Below, piece after piece: positions 58,561 through 64,000 of a DNA stretch of 64,000 nucleotides (its first letter is position 1; each line of letters begins with the position of its first letter). The notes under the pieces are model-generated. The model was not told the origin of the DNA, did not search any database, and saw nothing but the letters and a program-made list of their open reading frames with translations. The stretch is from positions 6,596,976 to 6,660,975 of the forward strand of contig CM038215.1 in assembly GCA_021442155.1 (NCBI GenBank), written 5' to 3'. This DNA is from Cymbidium sinense (taxonomy: Eukaryota > Streptophyta > Magnoliopsida > Asparagales > Orchidaceae). The position numbers and the translations under genes were made by a program.

Positions 58561-60385
58561 TGGGTTTGGTTTAGGTTTATTTAGTATAGTTTAGGTTTAG
58601 GTTTATATTTTATTTAGTTTATTTATTAGTTTATTTTATTTTTTAGTTTAGTTTATATAGTTTATTTCATTTAGTTAAGTTTAGTTTAGTTTAGATTAGT
58701 TTATTTTTTATTTATTTATATTTTTTATTTATTTTAGGTTTACTTTTACTTTATTTATTTTAGTTAATTTTAGGTTATTTTATTTCATTTAGTTTATTTT
58801 TAGTTTAGTTTAGGTTTGTTTTATTTTAGTTTAGGTTTAGGTTTATTTATTTAGGCTTTAGGTTTAGTTTATTTTTATTTATTTAATTTAGTTTTGTTTA
58901 GGTTTATTTTAGTTTATTTAGTTAATTTTAGGTTTATTTATTTTTATTTTTTATTTTATTTAACTTTAGGTTTAGGTTTATTTTATTTTAGTTTTTATTT
59001 TATATTTTTAGTTTAGTTTATTTGAGTTTACTTTTTTATGTTTATTTTATTTTTTTTAGGTTTAGGTTTTAGTTTATTTATTTAGATTATTTTTAATTTT
59101 ATTTATTTATTTTTAGTTTAATTTTAGGCTTAGGTTTTAGTTTATTCTATTTTTTTAGGTTTAGGTTTAGGTTTAAGTTTATTTAGTTTATTCAGTTTAG
59201 TTTATTTATTTTATTTAGGTTTAGGCTTTAATTTATTTTAGTTTAGGTTTAAGTTTTTAGGTTTTTAGTTTAGGTTTATTTATTCAGTTTATTTATTTTA
59301 GTTTTATTTAAGTTTTATTTATTTAGTTTATATATTTTAGTTTATTTAGTTTAGTTTAAGTTCTAGTTTGGTTTAATTTATTTAGGTTTATTTTATTTTA
59401 TTATTTTAGTTTATTTTAATTAATTATTTTATTTTATTTTTTAATTTAGGTTTAATTTATTTTTTAGGCTATAGGGTTTAGGGTTTAGGGTTTAAGGTTT
59501 GTTTAGGGTTTATGGTTTAAGGTTAGCTTAGGTTTTAGGGTTAGTTTAGGGATTAAGGTTTAAAGTTTATGGTTTAAACTTTAGGGTTTAATATTTTTAA
59601 GGATTATGCTTTAGAGTTTAGGGTTAGTTTAGGGTTTAATTTTAGGGTTTATATTTTAGAGTTTAGGGTCTAGGCTTAGTTTAGGGTTTAGGGTTTTAGG
59701 ATTTAAGGATAAGGGTTAGGGTTAGGGTTAGGGTTAGGGTTTAGGGTTTAGGGTTAGTTTAGGGTTTAGGATTTAGGGTTTAGGGTTTAGGGTATTTTAG
59801 GATTTAAGGTTTAGGGTTTATGGTATAGGGTTAGGGATTAGGATTTAGGGTTTAGGGCTTAGGTTTTAGGGTTTTAGGGTTTAGGGTTTAGGGTAGTAGG
59901 TTCGGGGTTTAGAGTTTAAGGTTTAGGGTTAGGTATTTTTTTAACTTTTTTTAAATTTTATAATTTTATTATTTTTCTTTAATTAAGTAAACTAGTAGGT
60001 TTAGGTTTATTTAGTTTATTTTTTCTTTATTTTAGTTTATTTTATTTTTCTATATTGATTTAGATTTTTATATTTAGTTTATTAATTTATTTAGGTTTAG
60101 TTTAGGTTTTAGTTTAGTTTATTTTTATTTATTTTAGGTTTAGGTTTTTTTTTTATTTTATTTTATTTTATTTAGTTAGTTATTTTTTATTTTATTTTTT
60201 AGGTTAGATTTTTTTTTTTTTTTTTATTTATTTTATTTTTATTTGGGTTTAGGTTTTTATTTATTTAAGTTTTTTAGTTATTAGGTTTTATTTATTTTAT
60301 TTTAGTTTATTTTATTTTTATTTTTTTTTTAGGTTTTATTTTTATTTTTATTTTTATTTTATTTTATTTATTTTATTTAGTTTAT

Positions 60386-60417
<32 letters not shown>

Positions 60418-63400
60418 AATTTAAGTTTTAGTTTATATTTTTTAGGGTTTATTTATATTTTTATTTTATTATTTTTGGGTTTAGGCTTTATTTTTTTATT
60501 TTATTTTAGTGTTTAGGATTTTAATTATTTAGGGTTTTAGGGTTTAGGTTTTATTTTAGGTTTAGTTTATTAGTTTAGGGTTTAGGGTTTAGGGTTTAGG
60601 TGTAGGTCGTTAATAGTTTATTTTCTGGGTTTAGGTTTAGTTTATGTTTATTTTTTTTTAGTTTAGTTTAGGTTTAGGTTTTGATTTAATTTTTTTTTTA
60701 AGGTTTAGGATTAGATTTTATTTTAGGTTTATTTCTACATTTTATTTTTTAGTGTAGGTTTAGGTTTATTTTTAATTTCTTTTATTTTATTTTGTTTAGG
60801 ATTTATGTTTAGTTTATTTTAGGTCTAGGTTTAGGTTTAGGTTCTATTTATTTTAGTTTAGTTTATTTTAATTTAGCTTTATTTTTTTTTATTTTGCTTA
60901 TTTTATTTTTAATTTAGGTTTAGGTTTTTTTTACTTTAAAGTTTAAAATTTATTTTTTATTTTTTATAGGATTTATTTTAAGGTTTATTTTTTAGGTTTA
61001 GGTTTTTATTTAGTGTTTTTTAGGTTTATCTTCTAGGTTTAGGTTTTTATTTAGTGTTTATTTTTTTTATTTTAGGTTTATTTTAGGTTTATTTTATTTT
61101 TATTTTAAGTATAGTTTTTATTTTATTTAGGTTTTTATTTAATTTATTTTAGTTTATTCTTATTAGTTTATTTTTTTTATTTTTATGTTTAGGTTATCAT
61201 TTTAGGTTTTTATTTTATTTTGTTTAGGTTTAGTTTTTTAATTTATTTTATTTTTAGGTTTTATTTAGTTTTAGCTTAGGTTTTTTGGTTTTTAGGGTTT
61301 AGGGGTTTGGAGTTTAGGGTATAGCATTTACGATTTTAGGGTTTAGGGTTTAAGGTTTTATGGTTTAGGGTTTTGGGTTAGAGTTTAGGGTTTCAGGCTT
61401 TAGGTTTAGGGTTTAGGGTTAGCTTAGGGTTTAGGTTTAGTTTAGGGTTTGCGGTTTAAGGTTTAGGATTTAGACTTTAGGCTTTAGTATTTTTAGGGTT
61501 TTGGGTTTAGGGTTAGTTTAGGGTTTAGGGTTTAGGGATTTAAGGTTTAGGTTTAGGTTTAGTTTAGGTTTAGGATTTAAGGTTTAAGTTTAGGTTTTAG
61601 TTTAGGTTTTATAGTTTAAGGTTTAGGGTTTACATTTTAGAGTTTAAAATTTAGGTTTAAGATTAGTGTTATGTTATAGTTGCATTTGGGTTTAAGGTTT
61701 ATAGATTTGATTTAGAATTTAGGGTTTAGGGTTTAAGTTTTAAGATTTAATGTTAGTTTAAGTGAGTTTAGGGTTTAGGAAAATTTAGAGTTTAGTTTAG
61801 GTTTAGAGTATAAGGGTTTATGATTATTTAGGATTTAGGGTTTATGATTTAGGGTTTACGGCTTAGGATTTAATGTTTAGGGTTTAGGATTTAGAGTTTA
61901 GTGATTAGAGTTTATGGTTTAGTGTCATAAGGTTTAATGTTTAGGGTTGTAGGGGGGTTTAGGGTATAAGGTTTATGGTTTTAGGTTGTTTAGATTAATT
62001 AGGTTTATAGTTTTAGGTTTGATTTAGGGCTTTAGGGTTTAGGATTTAAGGTTTAGGGTTTTTTAGGGTTTGGGGATTAGGGATTTGGTTTAGGGTTTAG
62101 GGTTTAGGGTTGTAGGTTTAGGGTTTAGGCTTTAGGGTTTAGAGTTTACTGTTTAAGGTTTACGATTTAAGTTTTAGGGTTTAGGGTTTAAGGTTTAGGG
62201 ATTTTATTTTATTTTATTTTAGATTTATTTTATTGATATTTTACATTTAGTTTTTATTTTATTTAGTTTTTTTTATTCTTAGGTTTATTTTATTTTTTAG
62301 TTTAGTTTAGGGTTTATTTATTTTATTTAATTTATTTTTATTAGTATATTTTATATTATTTTTAGGTTTAAGTTTAGGTTTTAGTTTAGGATTATATTTT
62401 ATTTTATCTATTTTATTTATGTTTAGGTTTTTATATTTATTTTATTTTTAGGGTTTATTTAGTTTAGGTTTTAGGTTTTAGGATTTAGGGTTTAAGTTTA
62501 GGGTTAGGTTTATGGTTTTGGGTTTAGGGTTTAGGTTAGTGTTTTGGGAATTAGGTTTAAGTTTAGTGTTTAGGGTTAGATTTAATTGAGCTTAGGGTTT
62601 AGGATTTATGGTTTATGGTTTAGGGTTTTAGGGCTTAGTTTAGGTTTAGGGTTTTAAGGTTTATTTAGGGTTTAGGTTTGAGGTTGTTGGTTTAAGGTAT
62701 AGGGTTTAGGGTTTAGGGTTTTAAGTTTATGGTTTAGGGCTTTGAGTTTGGGATTTAGGGTTTAGGATTTAAGGTTTAGGGTTTATGATTTTGAGTGTAG
62801 GGTTTTTATTTTATTATATTTTATGTTTATTTTATTTTTATTTTAAATTTAGTTTTTATTTTATTCAGGGTTTATATTTAAGTTTATTTTATTTTTTAGT
62901 TTAGTTTAGGTTTTATTTATTTTATTTTAGTTTATTTTATTATATTTTAAGGTTTAGGTTTTTTTATTTTACTTCTTTATTATATTTAGGTTTATGTTTT
63001 TTTATTTATTTTATTTTTAGATTTATATTATTTAGGTTTAGGTTTTCAAGTTTTTAGGGTTTTGGGTTTAGGTTTTAGGGTTTAGGGTTTTAGGGTTTTG
63101 GGTTTTGGGGTTTAAGGTTTAGGGTTAGGGTTTTGGGTAGGGTTTAAGGTTTATGATTTAGTGTTTAGGGTTTAAGATTTACAGTTTAGGGTTTATGATT
63201 TAGGGTTGCAGGGTTATAGGGTTGCAGGGTTATAGGGTTTAGGGTTTACTTTAGGATTTAGGGTTTAGGGTTTATGTTTTATGTTTGGTTTTAGGGTTGA
63301 GGGTTTTTTAGGGTTTAGGGTTTAGGTTTTAGGGTTGTAGGTTTAGGGTTTAAGATTGTAGGTTTAGTGTTTAGGGCTTAGAGTTTAGGGTTTATGTTTT

Positions 63401-63471
63401 AGGGTTTAGGGTTTAGGTTTTAGGGTTTAGAGTTTTGCACTTTAGGGTTTAGGGTTTGGGATTTATGGTTT
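58561..63471 (-). repeat. Telomere-like array right of LINE-C, G-rich strand on +
   Basis: 58561-59465 is D-like TTTATT/TTTAGG sequence of less regular order. 59466-59940 is canonical with many variants. M lies at 59980-59999. D-like blocks follow to about 60540 and 60610-61285; canonical 61290-62200; D fragments about 62205-62490 and 62810-63050 whose starts match the D signature; canonical 63050-63470. A 16-bp unit (GGGTTGCAGGGTTATA) is duplicated at 63203-63234. No GR-RBP cassette is present in this segment. Confidence 0.9.
59711..59741 (-). repeat. Hexameric TTAGGG run within the heptamer array
   Basis: Four consecutive GGGTTA units inside TTTAGGG sequence; counterpart of the CCCTAA run at 16648-16676. 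Confidence 0.85.
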
Positions 63472-64000
63472 GTTGGCTTAATGAGCCTTATGTTCATTCC
63501 GATCAATTTTGATGATAACAAATGAATGCTTGGATATTCTAATGAATGTTTTTATGTATTTCAGATATATCAATTGCTAATTACATATCCAATACATCTC
63601 ATAATATGTTTGAGGAAATTGCAAGAGTAGAAGAAAGAAAGATAGATCAAATTGGATAAATGAAGCTCAAAATATAATATTTTAGGTTATATGCATTTAT
63701 TCATTGGCATGAATCAATTTGCTCACAACTTACCATAATATTTTAATGAGGTTAATTTATATAAATCTCTATCAAATTAACATTCAATTATTCGTTTCAT
63801 GCATAGCATTTGAATTGTCAAAATAATAAATGATAATGACTATTAAGTGTAATTATTTTATTTACTTAATATAATTAAATATTTTAATTTAATTTGATGG
63901 TTATATGATAGCTATATATGATTATATATAAATTATATCATAATATTTAAATGTCACATGTCAAAATTAACAAAAATATATGAAATTTTGTATTTTAGCC
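63472..64000 (+). other. AT-rich flank, possible start of an LTR
   Basis: The array ends near 63471. The next bases, TGTTGGCTTAATGAGC, then ATTTTGATGATAACAAATG near 63509, resemble the start of LTRs of Copia/Sirevirus-type elements, where TG begins the LTR and a TTTTGATGATGACAAA-like word is common. The window ends before any internal region. Beyond about 63640 only AT-rich DNA is seen. Confidence 0.3.

Overview
The window is non-coding plant nuclear DNA. About 45 kb of it is interstitial telomere-like sequence of the Arabidopsis type (CCCTAAA/TTTAGGG), mixed with retroelements. The heptamer repeat, the LINEs with a DUF4283-type ORF1 and an RNase H, and a Ty3/gypsy remnant of the Tat lineage point to a flowering plant; the species cannot be told from this sequence. 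I find no intact protein-coding gene and no tRNA or rRNA gene. Every coding-like stretch is a decayed retroelement or a truncated retrocopy.

Layout: 1-2439 unannotated flank. 2440-4671 LINE-A, 5' truncated. 4672-35841 an array with the C-rich strand (CCCTAAA) on +, holding the near full-length LINE-B (6761-13965) and ten copies of a cassette derived from a glycine-rich RNA-binding protein (GR-RBP) mRNA. 35842-36016 an orientation switch made of about 125 bp of filler and a 22-bp inverted repeat. 36017-43325 the same array with the G-rich strand (TTTAGGG) on +, with two GR-RBP cassettes and a third remnant (43326-43375) at its edge. 43376-50775 non-telomeric DNA whose right part is a Tat-lineage gypsy remnant. 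50776-63471 more TTTAGGG-strand array holding the near full-length LINE-C (50987-58560, minus strand). 63472-64000 AT-rich DNA that may start an LTR.

The array is not random decay. It is built from four parts in fixed polarity: near-canonical CCCTAAA tracts; a defined CCTAAA/AATAAA-rich sequence of about 0.65-0.85 kb ('D-block', about 20 copies, plus about 0.2-kb versions that keep only its 3' end); a 19-bp non-telomeric punctuation motif (CTACCGGTTTACTTAATTT, 'M') that ends most D-blocks; and the GR-RBP cassette. A composite order (long D, M, canonical, short D, M, canonical, cassette, canonical) recurs at about 17.45-19.4, 20.35-22.55 and 27.2-29.3 kb, and a 3.2-kb segment carrying a cassette pair is duplicated in tandem.

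The main biological observation is that all three LINEs, and the GR-RBP retrocopies, have A-tails running straight into the C-rich telomeric strand, always in the same orientation relative to the repeat, on both sides of the orientation switch. This suggests a plant LINE lineage that inserts into TTTAGGG repeats, with the GR-RBP mRNA probably carried there by the same machinery once and then amplified with the array. LINE-A and LINE-B also share a hairpin about 370 nt upstream of the A-tail with the same bulges and three compensatory base-pair changes, a good candidate for the RNA structure recognised by the reverse transcriptase.
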